From an uncultured Verrucomicrobiota bacterium (GTDB lineage Bacteria > Verrucomicrobiota > Kiritimatiellia > RFP12 > UBA1067), in NCBI GenBank assembly GCA_946543025.1, contig CAMNLN010000007.1:1-27645 (forward strand): a DNA stretch of 27,645 nt, read 5' to 3'. This document shows positions 1 to 8,016 of this stretch, piece after piece; the first letter of the stretch is position 1; the number at the start of each line of letters is the position of its first letter. Below the pieces are notes generated by a model that worked only from the letters and a program-made list of their open reading frames with translations, did no database searches and was not told the DNA's origin. A program made the position numbers and the translations under genes.

Positions 1-2
1 AG

Positions 3-143
3 GATGCGGAGAACGCGAGGCCGCTGGCGCTGCGCGTGGGGACGTGCAACGTGCGGTATCCGAACCCCGGCGACGACAAGCGCCCCGGCACCGACCGCTA
101 TCCGACCGACCACTATCCCCTGTCGGCCACCATCGAACTCTGA
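3..143 (+). pseudogene. Endonuclease/exonuclease/phosphatase (EEP) family remnant, apparently internally deleted, 5' end outside window
   Basis: The open frame enters from the left edge and stops at 141-143 after 46 codons. Its first half reads LRVGTCNVRYPNPGDD, which matches the beginning of the EEP fold (typically LRVxTFNIRYxNPGD). Only about 11 residues later it reads YPTDHYPLSATIEL, which matches the usual C-terminal end of the fold (SDHYPVxATxxL, carrying the catalytic Asp-His). In intact family members these two motifs are separated by roughly 200 or more residues containing the Glu, His and Asn/Asp active-site positions. The middle therefore seems to be missing in frame, leaving N- and C-terminal tips fused. 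A local assembly error is an alternative, as is a chance resemblance in a C-terminal tail. The gene ends 19 nt before the stop of the convergent membrane-protein gene. Confidence 0.55.
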
Positions 144-162
144 CGTCGATCCAAACACCCCG

Positions 163-1458
163 TCATTGGCGACGGTCGGCGAGGGCGAGGTGCGCGCGGA
201 CGGCGGCCGTGGTGGCGATCGTCGCCATGAGGATGGCGGTGACGCCCATCAGCCAGCCGGGCATGCCGAGGTGCAGCGTGGCGGCGAGCACGGCGACAAG
301 CGTGCCGAGATAGGCGATCTGCCCGGAGAGGACGGCGTTCGGCCGTTTGCGCACGGCGGCGAATCCTTCGGCGTTGCCCCTGATCGTCTGCAAGACCGGC
401 CAGATGGCGTAGATGAGCATCGTGACGCGCGCCTTGCCGACGTTTTCCGGGGGGATGCTCTGGACCGTGTGGAAATACCAGTCGGCGATGCCGGGGAGGA
501 CCGGCAGCAGGAGGAAGACGCCGAGGACAAGCCCGGCGGCGACGGCGTAGCGGAGGACGCGGCGGTCGCCGTCGTGTTCCGGCGGGAACTGGATCGTGAC
601 CGCCTGCATGCGGAGGGCGGCGTAGCCGACGGCGTTGGCAAGGCCGATGGTGACGTAGTGGATGGACAGCATGGCCACGTGGTCGGCCGTACGGCCCACG
701 AAGGTCGCGACCATGAAGGGGGCGGCGGCGAGGAGAAAACCGCCGAGGGCGAGCGGCATCGTGAAGCGGAACTGCGTCAGGGCGGAATCGGCGGGCGCGT
801 CATCGCGAAGTTCGCGCACGTAGCGGCGGGCGAAAAGATAGGTGAAGGCGAGTTCCGCGAAGGTAGGGACCGTCATGGCCACGAGACCCCACATGGCGCC
901 GGTCCAGCCGACCTTGACGAAGGCGTACGAGGCGAGGATCGTAAGCAGGATGCGGATAAACGTGGCGTTGTTGGCCGCAGCGCTCGCGCGGGCGTTGAAG
1001 AGGACGACGAGCGGCACGTTCCGCACGAAGAACGTCGCCTGGAGAGGAATGCCCCAGAACAGGGTCTGGCGGGCGACCCGTGCGAGATCGGGCGGCAGGT
1101 TGAGCAGGTCCCTGAAGATGAGCGCGTCAAATGGCGGCAGCGCGGCGATCATTTGGATCGCGAGCAGGCTGGCCATCATCCAGGTGTTGAGGCGGATGAA
1201 GTTCCGGTAGCCGGTGAGCGTGCGGGCGAACACCATGCCGGTCATGATGAGGCCGCCGCCGATCGCGCCGATGAGGAACATGACGGTCTGTCCCTGGGCG
1301 AAGGCCGTGAGCGAGTCGACGCCGAGAGAGCCGTGCGAGACGATGGCGGCCACGAGCGGGTAGGTGAGGCACTGGGAGAACGCCTGGACAAGGAGCGGCA
1401 CGTAGAAGCGCGTCGCCCGGCCTGGCGTATAACCGCCGAATCTGTCTTCGTCCGTCAT
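163..1458 (-). CDS. Polytopic membrane protein, MATE/ANKH-like flippase or exporter
   Basis: The 431-residue product is hydrophobic along nearly its whole length, with about 12 predicted membrane segments in two halves separated by a charged loop (motif RRYVRELRDDAPADS near the middle). The second half opens with FTMPLALGGFLLAAAPF, which recalls the second repeat of MATE and progressive-ankylosis (ANKH)-type transporters of the MOP flippase superfamily. I chose the start at MTDEDRFGGYTP (ATG, complement of 1456-1458). An upstream in-frame ATG at 1524 would run through the divergent Nudix promoter and add a tail without a clear function. A -10-like element lies only 11 nt upstream of the chosen start. 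The substrate cannot be inferred; no partner gene is adjacent. The family assignment is by eye and moderate; the membrane topology is firm. Confidence 0.72.
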   Translation of the reverse strand: MTDEDRFGGYTPGRATRFYVPLLVQAFSQCLTYPLVAAIVSHGSLGVDSLTAFAQGQTVMFLIGAIGGGLIMTGMVFARTLTGYRNFIRLNTWMMASLLAIQMIAALPPFDALIFRDLLNLPPDLARVARQTLFWGIPLQATFFVRNVPLVVLFNARASAAANNATFIRILLTILASYAFVKVGWTGAMWGLVAMTVPTFAELAFTYLFARRYVRELRDDAPADSALTQFRFTMPLALGGFLLAAAPFMVATFVGRTADHVAMLSIHYVTIGLANAVGYAALRMQAVTIQFPPEHDGDRRVLRYAVAAGLVLGVFLLLPVLPGIADWYFHTVQSIPPENVGKARVTMLIYAIWPVLQTIRGNAEGFAAVRKRPNAVLSGQIAYLGTLVAVLAATLHLGMPGWLMGVTAILMATIATTAAVRAHLALADRRQ

Positions 1459-1469
1459 GGGAAGCGCAT

Positions 1470-1478
1470 ATTTTACCA
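1470..1478 (-). promoter_or_regulatory. Extended -10 promoter element for the membrane-protein gene
   Basis: Read on the minus strand this is TGG-TAAAAT. It lies 11 nt upstream of the ATG at 1458, so transcription would begin only about 4 nt before the start codon. A poor TTTTCC at the -35 position (1493-1498) has 17-nt spacing. It is one of eight TGN-TANANT elements in the window. Confidence 0.5.
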
Positions 1479-1506
1479 CGATTGGCGCAGGCGGAAAACA
1501 GGAACG

Positions 1507-1515
1507 TGCTATAAT
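1507..1515 (+). promoter_or_regulatory. Extended -10 promoter for the Nudix gene, predicted leaderless
   Basis: TGC-TATAAT is a perfect extended -10 box. It ends 7 nt before the ATG at 1523, so the expected transcription start coincides with the start codon. No purine-rich ribosome binding site fits between the box and the ATG. No good -35 box is present at 16-19 nt spacing, as is common with extended -10 promoters. Confidence 0.65.
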
Positions 1516-1522
1516 TGCGGGC

Positions 1523-2101
1523 ATGGACGATTTTCGTGCACGGATGGGAACGATGGCGCCGGCGGAGCTGGCGGCGGCGGCGCGCGAACGCGAGCTGTCG
1601 GAATGGCGGGCGGCGAACCGTTTCTGCGGAAGGTGCGGGACGGCGATGCGGCCGCACGCCTCGCCGGGCGAGCGGGCGTTCGTCTGTCCCGCGTGCGGCT
1701 ATGCGGCGTACCCGAAGATCGTGCCGGCGGTGATCGTGCTGGTGACGAAAGGGGATCGCGTGCTGCTGCAGCGGAATTCGCATTATCGGACGGCCAACTG
1801 GTCGCTCGTGGCGGGATTCGTCGATCCGGGCGAGAACTTCGAGGAGGCCGTTCGGCGCGAGGTGCGCGAGGAGGCGGCCATCGAGGTGAAGGATATCCGC
1901 TACGTCGCGTCGCAGACGTGGCCGTTCCCGTCGAACATCATGGTGGGGTTCCGCGCCGAGCATGCGGGCGGCGAACTGACGCCTGACGGCGAGGAGGTCC
2001 TGGAATCGGGCTGGTTCGGCCGCGACGACCTGCCGCCGATTCCCGGCAAGGGGTCGATCGCCCGCCAGATGATCGACGCGTGGCGGCGTCGCGAGATCTA
2101 G
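1523..2101 (+). CDS. nudC: NudC-type NADH pyrophosphatase (Nudix hydrolase with zinc ribbon)
   Basis: The 192-residue protein has a zinc ribbon with Cys35, Cys38, Cys55 and Cys58 (CGRCG and CPACG). The Nudix box spans residues 98-120 (GFVDPGENFEEAVRREVREEAAI broken as G-x5-E-x7-REVREE), with the usual late Gly replaced by Ala. The SQTWPFPS motif at 130-137 is the NudC signature (SQPWPFPxS) that separates NADH/NAD-capped-RNA hydrolases from other Nudix enzymes. The E. coli protein is about 257 residues; this one lacks most of the N-terminal non-catalytic domain, as do many bacterial homologues. The start MDDFRARM follows a TATAAT box directly. An in-frame ATG at 1457 lies upstream of that promoter and is rejected. 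The enzyme is cytosolic and has no evident link to the glycan genes. Its stop is one base from the stop of the convergent DUF4838 gene. Confidence 0.88.
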   Translation: MDDFRARMGTMAPAELAAAARERELSEWRAANRFCGRCGTAMRPHASPGERAFVCPACGYAAYPKIVPAVIVLVTKGDRVLLQRNSHYRTANWSLVAGFVDPGENFEEAVRREVREEAAIEVKDIRYVASQTWPFPSNIMVGFRAEHAGGELTPDGEEVLESGWFGRDDLPPIPGKGSIARQMIDAWRRREI

Positions 2102-2102
2102 A

Positions 2103-3158
2103 CTAGCGCGCGTCCGGAGCCTGAAGCAGCTGGCCGTATTCGCGTACGCAGTCGAGCGAGGCCAGACCGAAGTCGGCGAGGTAGTCGTCGTCGACGTTGA
2201 CGGCGAAGGTGGTGAAGTGGCGGATGCCGCGCGCACGGTAGGCGGCGATCTCGTCGCGGGTCTTGGCGGCGTCCCACGGGATGCGGACGAGGGGCTTCCG
2301 CCAGCCGGAGAAGAGCGAGGCGTCCAGCCAGTATTCGAGCACCTGCGCCGTGTCGGCCGGGAAGACTTCGAGAAGCCGGTCAAGCTTTTCGAGCCAAGCT
2401 CCTCCCTTGACGAGCGGGTCGCGACGGCGCACGCCCTTGAAGCGCCAGCGCTCGATGGGGGCGAACTCGAGGAAGAGGGCGGGGTCGGGCTTGACGAAGC
2501 GCGGCGGGTCCATCGTGAACTGGTACGCGAGATGCGCAAGCGTGGCGTTCGGGTCGATTTCCGCGCGCAGGGCGCGGACGATGGCGTTCTCGACGATCAC
2601 GGCCTGTTCAGCGCCGGTGAGGGGTGTGCACTTTGGGCAGTTGCACTTCGCGCCGTTGTCGGTCATCCAGAAGAAATAACGTCCGGTGGTGGGTCGGCAG
2701 ACGCGGGCCACCTCCACGGCGCGCCCGGCGATGACTTCGAGCGCGAAGGGGTTGGAGGGGCAGCAGTTGGAGTCGGGCGTACGCTCGCCCTTGGCGTTCA
2801 TGCGGAAGAAAGACGGCTCGGTGGCGAACGTCGCGCGGGGGAGGAGCCAGTCGATGGCGTGGAGTTCGTGTTCCACCTGGATGCCGTTGCGCGCGCAGGC
2901 ATCGACGAACCGCGTGCCGCGGCCGCTTTGCATGAACGGCATCACGTCGCGGGGGCCGATGTGGGTGGCGATGGTGGTGAGGCCAGCCTCGCGGGCGAGG
3001 CGGGGCCAGTCGAACGCGCCGGAGAGGTCGCGTGCGCTGACGACCACGCCGCGCGTGGCCTGAGGCATCCCGCCTTTACGCCTGCCGAACATGCAGCCGC
3101 CCGCTCCTGCCGCCGCCAGCGCGGCGGCGGCCTGCTTCAAGAAGTCGCGTCTTTGCAT
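2103..3158 (-). CDS. DUF4838-family protein with Tat/lipoprotein-like signal
   Basis: The 351-residue product starts with a twin-arginine signal (QRRDFLKQAAAALAAAG). A cysteine at position 22 (AGGC) could be a non-canonical lipobox, so the protein is probably exported folded and perhaps membrane-anchored. The core matches DUF4838 proteins of PVC and Bacteroidota glycan loci by eye. It has NCCPSNP at about 131-137 and WMTDNGAKCNCPKC at about 164-177, a Cys-x-Cys-x2-Cys cluster following an Asp-Asn-Gly, which suggests a metal site. Later segments such as EYWLDASLFSGWRKP are typical of the TIM-barrel-like half of the family. The function is not established. The start MQRRDF at 3158 follows an AAAGGAACAAACAG leader; an in-frame ATG 60 nt upstream would break the Tat signal and is rejected. 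It is transcribed divergently from the large operon. Confidence 0.7.
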   Translation of the reverse strand: MQRRDFLKQAAAALAAAGAGGCMFGRRKGGMPQATRGVVVSARDLSGAFDWPRLAREAGLTTIATHIGPRDVMPFMQSGRGTRFVDACARNGIQVEHELHAIDWLLPRATFATEPSFFRMNAKGERTPDSNCCPSNPFALEVIAGRAVEVARVCRPTTGRYFFWMTDNGAKCNCPKCTPLTGAEQAVIVENAIVRALRAEIDPNATLAHLAYQFTMDPPRFVKPDPALFLEFAPIERWRFKGVRRRDPLVKGGAWLEKLDRLLEVFPADTAQVLEYWLDASLFSGWRKPLVRIPWDAAKTRDEIAAYRARGIRHFTTFAVNVDDDYLADFGLASLDCVREYGQLLQAPDAR

Positions 3159-3206
3159 CTGTTTGTTCCTTTGCTTGTCGGAGAACTTGCCGGGGAAGCA
3201 GGAACA

Positions 3207-3215
3207 AGTATAGCA
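3207..3215 (-). promoter_or_regulatory. Extended -10 promoter element for the DUF4838 gene
   Basis: On the minus strand the element reads TGC-TATACT, 48 nt upstream of the ATG at 3158. No convincing -35 box is present. It is divergent from the operon promoter at 3250-3279 and separated from it by about 40 bp, so one regulator could act on both. Confidence 0.6.
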
Positions 3216-3249
3216 CAAGACGTGCTTTTCTGCTTGCGCCCGATTCAGG

Positions 3250-3279
3250 TTGCGGACGCGGGACGCGGTTTGCTATACT
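3250..3279 (+). promoter_or_regulatory. Main promoter candidate of the glycan operon
   Basis: TTGCGG (3250-3255) is followed by an 18-nt spacer and TGC-TATACT (3271-3279). It precedes the GTG start of the first operon gene by about 50 nt. This is the best-formed promoter upstream of the eleven-gene plus-strand run. Confidence 0.65.
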
Positions 3280-3317
3280 GCCTTGCGGCGTTTTGAGATG
3301 GCGCCGTCTGGGACATC

Positions 3318-3333
3318 TAAGGAGAGTCGCGTG
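3318..3333 (+). promoter_or_regulatory. Ribosome binding site selecting a GTG start
   Basis: TAAGGAGAG (3318-3326) lies 4 nt before GTG 3331-3333. It selects this codon over ATG 3298, which has no purine-rich leader, and over ATG 3250, which lies upstream of the -10 box. Confidence 0.7.
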
Positions 3334-6300
3334 AAGTCGAAAAACATTTCTTTTGCAGGGGCGGGGCGTTGCCGTGGCCGTCTGTTCCGTGTTCTTGCCG
3401 CCGTTGCTGTCATGGCCGGAACGGGCGTGGCGGCGGAATACCGCATGGACGAAAAGACGCGAACGCACGCGCTCGCCGACAGCTACCGCTACGACCTGCG
3501 GCCGGGCCTGCGCATCGCCTGTCGCGTCAAGTTCGACGCTCCCGTCGAGGAGAAGGGCGAGATGGTCGTCCTGCGGAAAGGCCACGTCAACTCGCCTGGC
3601 GCCTACCTGCTGCGCGTGGATGGCGGGAAGGAGAGCGTGAAGTTCAGCTTCTTTGTGAACCACGCGGGGACGCCCGAGCCGCGCGTTTCCGTCCCCGTGA
3701 AGCCCGTGCCCGGCGAATGGTACGACGTGGCCGCAGGCTGGGACGGCACGAACAGCTGGCTCGCGGTGAACGGAAAGAAGGCGACGCGGCACCGCCCCGG
3801 CCCGCAGTCGCCCCTCGGCTGCGACGGCGACCTCGTAATGGGGCCGATGTTCGGCACGGTGGCGGACGTCTCCGTGACAGGGCCAGACGTGAAGATGCCC
3901 GCCGACATGTCGTACTGCGCCGGCTTCCACGTCGCCTGTCGGGCGACGTTCCTCGCGCCGCCCCAGGGCGAGACGACGATCGCGTGCAAAAAGAACGAGT
4001 ACTGGCTGCGCTACGACAAGCGGGGCGATCACGCGGGCGCGTTCAACTTCTTCATCTTCCTCAACGGCGGATGGGAGCCGCGCGCCTCGTTCCAGCGCGA
4101 GGTCGAGACGGGGCGCGCCTACGTGGTCTCGGCCGGATGGGACGGGAAGAAATCTTGCGTCGCCGTGGACGGCGAGGTCGGCTACTCCATCGGTCGCACC
4201 GGACGGTGCATGCCCACGCCTTGCCCGCTTGTCCTCGGGACGAAGGGTAAGATCGCGGTCGAGGATTTCTGCATTCGCAACGAGAAGAAGCCGATCGTGA
4301 CGATCGGACATTTTCGTACACGCGAGTTCATGCCGCGCCTCGGCGCGCCGGCGCGTCTTATGGGAAAGATCGACAACATCGGATTGCCGCTCGGCGCGTG
4401 CACGTTGGAGGCGAAAGCCGTCGGCGGCGCGAAGGTGGAACCGTCGCGCGTAGATATCCCTGGGCTTGAGGAGTGCGCCGACATGCCGCTCGAATGGACG
4501 GTGGAAGCGGGCGAGGATGGCGCGGTGGACGTTGATTTCACGCTTTTCGAGGGGAAGAAAACCGTTGCGAGGACACGCAAGCGCGTCATCTTTCTGCCGG
4601 CGACCGATCCCGACTTCTCGGCCAAGGCGTGGAACCCGCCGATAACGCCCGGGCGGACGTATCACGTGGACTCGGCGGCCGGCGACGATGCGCGCGACGG
4701 CCTGACGCCCGCGACGGCGTGGAGGTCGTTCGCGAACGTGACGAACCTTACGCTCGGCCCCGGCGAGCGGCTGCTCCTGAAGCGCGGGAGCACGTTCAAC
4801 GAGGAGCTGACGCTCTCCGCGCGCGGCTCGGCCGAGAACTGGGCGGAGATCGGCGCGTACGGCGAGGGGATACGCCCGCAGATCCGGCGCAACCGCCATC
4901 TCAACGACCGGTGCGGCCTGATTCTCAATCCGGAGTACCTTGCGGTGCGCGACCTCATCTTCTGCAACGCGGGGTCAGGCTTCTCGCTCGTCTGCGATGC
5001 GCCGGGCACGGGGCACGTGCTCGTGGAGCGGTGCCTCGCGCACCACGTCGAGGGCATGTACCGCTTCAACTCGCACGGCATCCCCGAGTGGCGCGACGAG
5101 CCGGGCGCGACGGGGCGCGGCGGGCGTTCGTGCGGCATCTGGGCGGGCGGCAACAGCGCGCGCCACGTGGTGATGCGCGACTGCGAGTCCTACCAGTGTT
5201 CGAGCGGGTTCAGCGTGCGCGGCCTGGACACGTTCGTGAACCGGATGTTCTGCCACGACAACTACGCGCACAACACCTCGCCGCACCCGTACAACTGCGC
5301 GAGCCGCTCGTGGATGACGGACTGCCTCTTCGACGCGTCCGGCTGGCACGCGGCCGCCGGCACGATGGGCGTGATGCTCGCGAACAACTGCGGCTACGTC
5401 ATCCGGGGCTGCCATTTCGTCAACCAGCCGGACTCCGGCTCGCCGGACCAGGGCGGCATCGACTTCGAGGCGGGCGGCGAGAACTGCCTTGTGGAAGAGT
5501 GCACGTTCCGCAACAACGCCGGCGCAGCCATCGAGGTGCTGGGCCTCCGGTCGCCCCAGACGCGAAACGTGCACATCCGTCGCTGCAAGTTCGACCGCAA
5601 CAACTACTCGCGCAAGAACGGCCCGTGCGAGATACAGGTGTGGGGAGGCCCCGGCACGCCGCGCGACGTCGCCTGCTCGAACGGCCTCATCGAAGACAAC
5701 GGCTACGTGCTCATCCCCGGCATCCCGTTCTACGTCAACCTTTCGCCCACCACGAACGACTGGGCGCTCGCCAACAACCGCCAGTTCGACTTCGCGGAGG
5801 AGCTCGACCGCGCCTTCCCGTACGTCGATCCGCCGGGCGTCGCGATCTGCGGCGAGACGTGGACGGACAAGCCCGTGGCGGCGCTGTCCGCCAAGGTCAC
5901 CGGCAAGGCGGAGCTCGCGTGGGAACAGGTGGAAGGACCTGCCGGCGTGACGTTCGCGAAGCCGGCTGCGGCCTGCACGAAGGCGACGTTCCCCGCCGAA
6001 GGCGACTACCGCGTAAACCTCAAGGCCGACAACGGCACGCTCTGGCGCACGGCGCGCACCGCGGTCCACGTCTTGCCGCCGGGCGCGCTTACCTTCCGGG
6101 CGTGGGACTTCGCGAAGAATCTCGACATGCAGGGCTGGCGCGCGGAGGGGACGGGCACCGGCTACGAGTTCCTGCCCGGCAAGATCGCGTTCTGGAACTC
6201 GAAGTCCCATCCCGTGCGGCTCGTCTGCGGCGACTACCTGGTGGTGGCGATGAAGGACACGGCGGAGGCGTGCCTGATTACGCCGGACGAGACGGACGTG

Positions 6301-6612
6301 GGCGTGCAATGCGGCGGGGCGCGCGCGAACGCGATGCGCGTCAAGATGCAGAACCATACGACGTCGCGCAAGATGCGTCTGTGGTGGCAGACGAACGGCC
6401 GCGCGCCGGCGTGGGACGAGAAGAACACGGTCGCGTTCGACGTGACGCCGATGGACGCGGACGACACGGTGTACACCGTGCCATTGCCGCCCGTGGGCAA
6501 CCTCAAGCAGCTGAAGCTTTCCTTCTCCGCCGACGGCGAGAAGGTGACCGGCACCTGCCGCATCGACTACATCTGGCTTGGGAGGTTGGCGAGCGAAGGA
6601 ACGGGCGAGTGA
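3331..6612 (+). CDS. Secreted LamG-LamG-parallel beta-helix protein, candidate polysaccharide lyase or glycosidase
   Basis: The GTG-started 1093-residue protein has a signal peptide (hydrophobic core 18-33, cleavage near VAA/EY at 35-36). Two tandem concanavalin-like LamG domains follow at about 36-187 and 188-321; both carry the W-[DG]-GxxxxxxVDG/VNG pattern. An Ig-like linker domain spans about 321-425. The right-handed parallel beta-helix spans about 439-840, opening with YHVDSAAGDDARDGLTPAT, the standard entry motif of this family. It is rich in stacked Asn/Cys/His turns such as CTFRNNAGAAIEVLG. A PKD-like domain (about 844-915) and a C-terminal beta-sandwich (about 920-1093) probably bind carbohydrate. 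Beta-helix proteins of this type include pectate-lyase-like, rhamnogalacturonase-like and epimerase enzymes; I cannot assign catalytic residues. It is first in the operon and ends 11 nt before the kinase. Confidence 0.82.
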   Translation: MKSKNISFAGAGRCRGRLFRVLAAVAVMAGTGVAAEYRMDEKTRTHALADSYRYDLRPGLRIACRVKFDAPVEEKGEMVVLRKGHVNSPGAYLLRVDGGKESVKFSFFVNHAGTPEPRVSVPVKPVPGEWYDVAAGWDGTNSWLAVNGKKATRHRPGPQSPLGCDGDLVMGPMFGTVADVSVTGPDVKMPADMSYCAGFHVACRATFLAPPQGETTIACKKNEYWLRYDKRGDHAGAFNFFIFLNGGWEPRASFQREVETGRAYVVSAGWDGKKSCVAVDGEVGYSIGRTGRCMPTPCPLVLGTKGKIAVEDFCIRNEKKPIVTIGHFRTREFMPRLGAPARLMGKIDNIGLPLGACTLEAKAVGGAKVEPSRVDIPGLEECADMPLEWTVEAGEDGAVDVDFTLFEGKKTVARTRKRVIFLPATDPDFSAKAWNPPITPGRTYHVDSAAGDDARDGLTPATAWRSFANVTNLTLGPGERLLLKRGSTFNEELTLSARGSAENWAEIGAYGEGIRPQIRRNRHLNDRCGLILNPEYLAVRDLIFCNAGSGFSLVCDAPGTGHVLVERCLAHHVEGMYRFNSHGIPEWRDEPGATGRGGRSCGIWAGGNSARHVVMRDCESYQCSSGFSVRGLDTFVNRMFCHDNYAHNTSPHPYNCASRSWMTDCLFDASGWHAAAGTMGVMLANNCGYVIRGCHFVNQPDSGSPDQGGIDFEAGGENCLVEECTFRNNAGAAIEVLGLRSPQTRNVHIRRCKFDRNNYSRKNGPCEIQVWGGPGTPRDVACSNGLIEDNGYVLIPGIPFYVNLSPTTNDWALANNRQFDFAEELDRAFPYVDPPGVAICGETWTDKPVAALSAKVTGKAELAWEQVEGPAGVTFAKPAAACTKATFPAEGDYRVNLKADNGTLWRTARTAVHVLPPGALTFRAWDFAKNLDMQGWRAEGTGTGYEFLPGKIAFWNSKSHPVRLVCGDYLVVAMKDTAEACLITPDETDVGVQCGGARANAMRVKMQNHTTSRKMRLWWQTNGRAPAWDEKNTVAFDVTPMDADDTVYTVPLPPVGNLKQLKLSFSADGEKVTGTCRIDYIWLGRLASEGTGE

Positions 6613-6623
6613 AGGAGAATCGT

Positions 6624-7988
6624 ATGTTGACGCTTGGAATAGATTCCTCGACGCAAGGGACGAAGGCGGTCGTGTACGACGCGGCCGAGGGACGCGTCGT
6701 CGCGTCCGCGGCGGTGAACTACGGAAAGGATCTTCCGGAGTTCGGTTCGCCGGACGGCTTCCTGCCGAACGCGGATCCGCGTGTGCGCCGCGCCAACCCC
6801 GCGATGTGGACAAAGGGACTGGAACTCGTGCTGGCGCGCCTGCGCGACGGCGATGCGCCGATGGACGAGATCGCCGCCGTGGGCGGCGACGCCCAGCAGC
6901 ACGCGACCGTGTACCTTGCCGCCGACGGAACCTTCTCCCGTGCGGAAAGCCCCATCTGGATGGACTCCTCCACGGGCGCGGAGGTGGCAGCGCTCGATGT
7001 CCGCTTCGGCGAGGCTCTCCGCACGCGCACCGGTTCGCCCGCGATCGAGCGGTTCGCGGCCGCGCAGGTGATGAAGTTCGCGAAGGAGGATCCGAAGGCA
7101 TGGGCGCGGACGGCGCGCGTCCACCTGCTCAGCTCGTACCTCACCTCCGTGCTGACGGGCACGGACGCGCCGATCGAGATAGGCGACGGCGCGGGCATGA
7201 ACCTCCTGAACCTGCAGACGCTCACGTGGGACGAGGACATCTGCGCATTTGCCGCGCCCGGCCTGCTCGCGAAGCTGCCGCACGTCCACAAGCCGGGCGA
7301 CGCGCCGCTCCAGCTGGCGGAACGCTTCGCGGAATATGGCCTCAAGCCCGGCATCCCCGTGACGCCGTTCACGGGGGACAATCCCGCCTCGCTCGTGGGG
7401 TGCGGCGCGGCGACGCCCGGCTGCGCGGTGATCTCGCTCGGGACGAGCGACACCTTCTTTGCGGCGATGCCGGAGTTCCGCACGGATCCGGATGGCTGCG
7501 GGCACGTGTTCGGCAATCCGGCGGGTGGCTTCATGTCGCTCTCCTGCTTCAAGAACGGCTCGCTCGCGCGCGACCGCGTACGGCGGGACTGCGGCGCGGA
7601 CTGGACGTTCTTCGACGAGACGGCGTTCTCCCTCACGCCGCCCGGCAACGGCGGAAAGCGTGCGTTTCCTTACTTCGAGACGGAGCTCACGCCGAAGCAC
7701 GACGCGACGGGCATCGAGGCGAACTTCGACTGGGACGCCGCCGCGCCCGAGGTGAAGATCCGTGCCGTCGTGGAAGGGCAGGTCGCCAACATGCGCGAGC
7801 GGACGCGCTGGATCGGCGATTTCAAGACCATCTACGTGACAGGCGGCGCCTCGCGATCGAAGGGCATCCTCGCGACGATCCGCGAAATCTTCGGTGCGGA
7901 GGTTCGCACGCTCGACGTGCCCGACTCCGCCGCCGTGGGTGGCGCGCTGCTGGCGGCACGGGCGATTGCGGCTTTAGCGGAAACATGA
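6624..7988 (+). CDS. xylB: FGGY-family carbohydrate kinase, xylulokinase type
   Basis: The 454-residue cytosolic kinase starts with LGIDSSTQGTKAVVYD, the N-terminal phosphate-binding motif characteristic of XylB. DAQQHATVYL is the substrate-side QQH motif of xylulokinases. FTGDNPASLVG carries the likely catalytic base Asp252. ISLGTSDTFFA and YVTGGASRSKGILATI are the second phosphate and adenosine motifs, and DVPDSAAVGGALLAA closes the domain. Its length is near the usual 480-500. The expected reaction is ATP-dependent phosphorylation of D-xylulose or a related ketose, entering the pentose phosphate pathway. The ribosome binding site GAAGGAG overlaps the preceding stop, so translation is coupled to the beta-helix gene. 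Two genes downstream lies a xylose-isomerase-like protein, supporting the pentose assignment, though other ketoses are possible. Confidence 0.85.
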   Translation: MLTLGIDSSTQGTKAVVYDAAEGRVVASAAVNYGKDLPEFGSPDGFLPNADPRVRRANPAMWTKGLELVLARLRDGDAPMDEIAAVGGDAQQHATVYLAADGTFSRAESPIWMDSSTGAEVAALDVRFGEALRTRTGSPAIERFAAAQVMKFAKEDPKAWARTARVHLLSSYLTSVLTGTDAPIEIGDGAGMNLLNLQTLTWDEDICAFAAPGLLAKLPHVHKPGDAPLQLAERFAEYGLKPGIPVTPFTGDNPASLVGCGAATPGCAVISLGTSDTFFAAMPEFRTDPDGCGHVFGNPAGGFMSLSCFKNGSLARDRVRRDCGADWTFFDETAFSLTPPGNGGKRAFPYFETELTPKHDATGIEANFDWDAAAPEVKIRAVVEGQVANMRERTRWIGDFKTIYVTGGASRSKGILATIREIFGAEVRTLDVPDSAAVGGALLAARAIAALAET

Positions 7989-7994
7989 TAAACT
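7966..7994 (+). promoter_or_regulatory. Possible internal promoter before the PATR protein gene
   Basis: TTGCGG (7966-7971), a 17-nt spacer and TGA-TAAACT (7986-7994) precede the ATG at 8017. The TGA of the extended -10 is the stop codon of the kinase gene. The -10 hexamer is weaker than the others, so this is tentative. Confidence 0.35.
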
Positions 7995-8016
7995 GACAAC
8001 ACCGTTAGGAGCAATT

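Noticed and set aside
4..1986. A 660-codon plus-strand open frame across the left end
   Set aside because: It runs antisense to the clear membrane-protein gene and out of frame through the Nudix gene; its composition is Arg/Gly/Asp-rich and shadow-like.
2102..2102. Terminator between the convergent Nudix and DUF4838 genes
   Set aside because: Only one base separates the two stop codons, and no hairpin with a T tract is evident across the junction.
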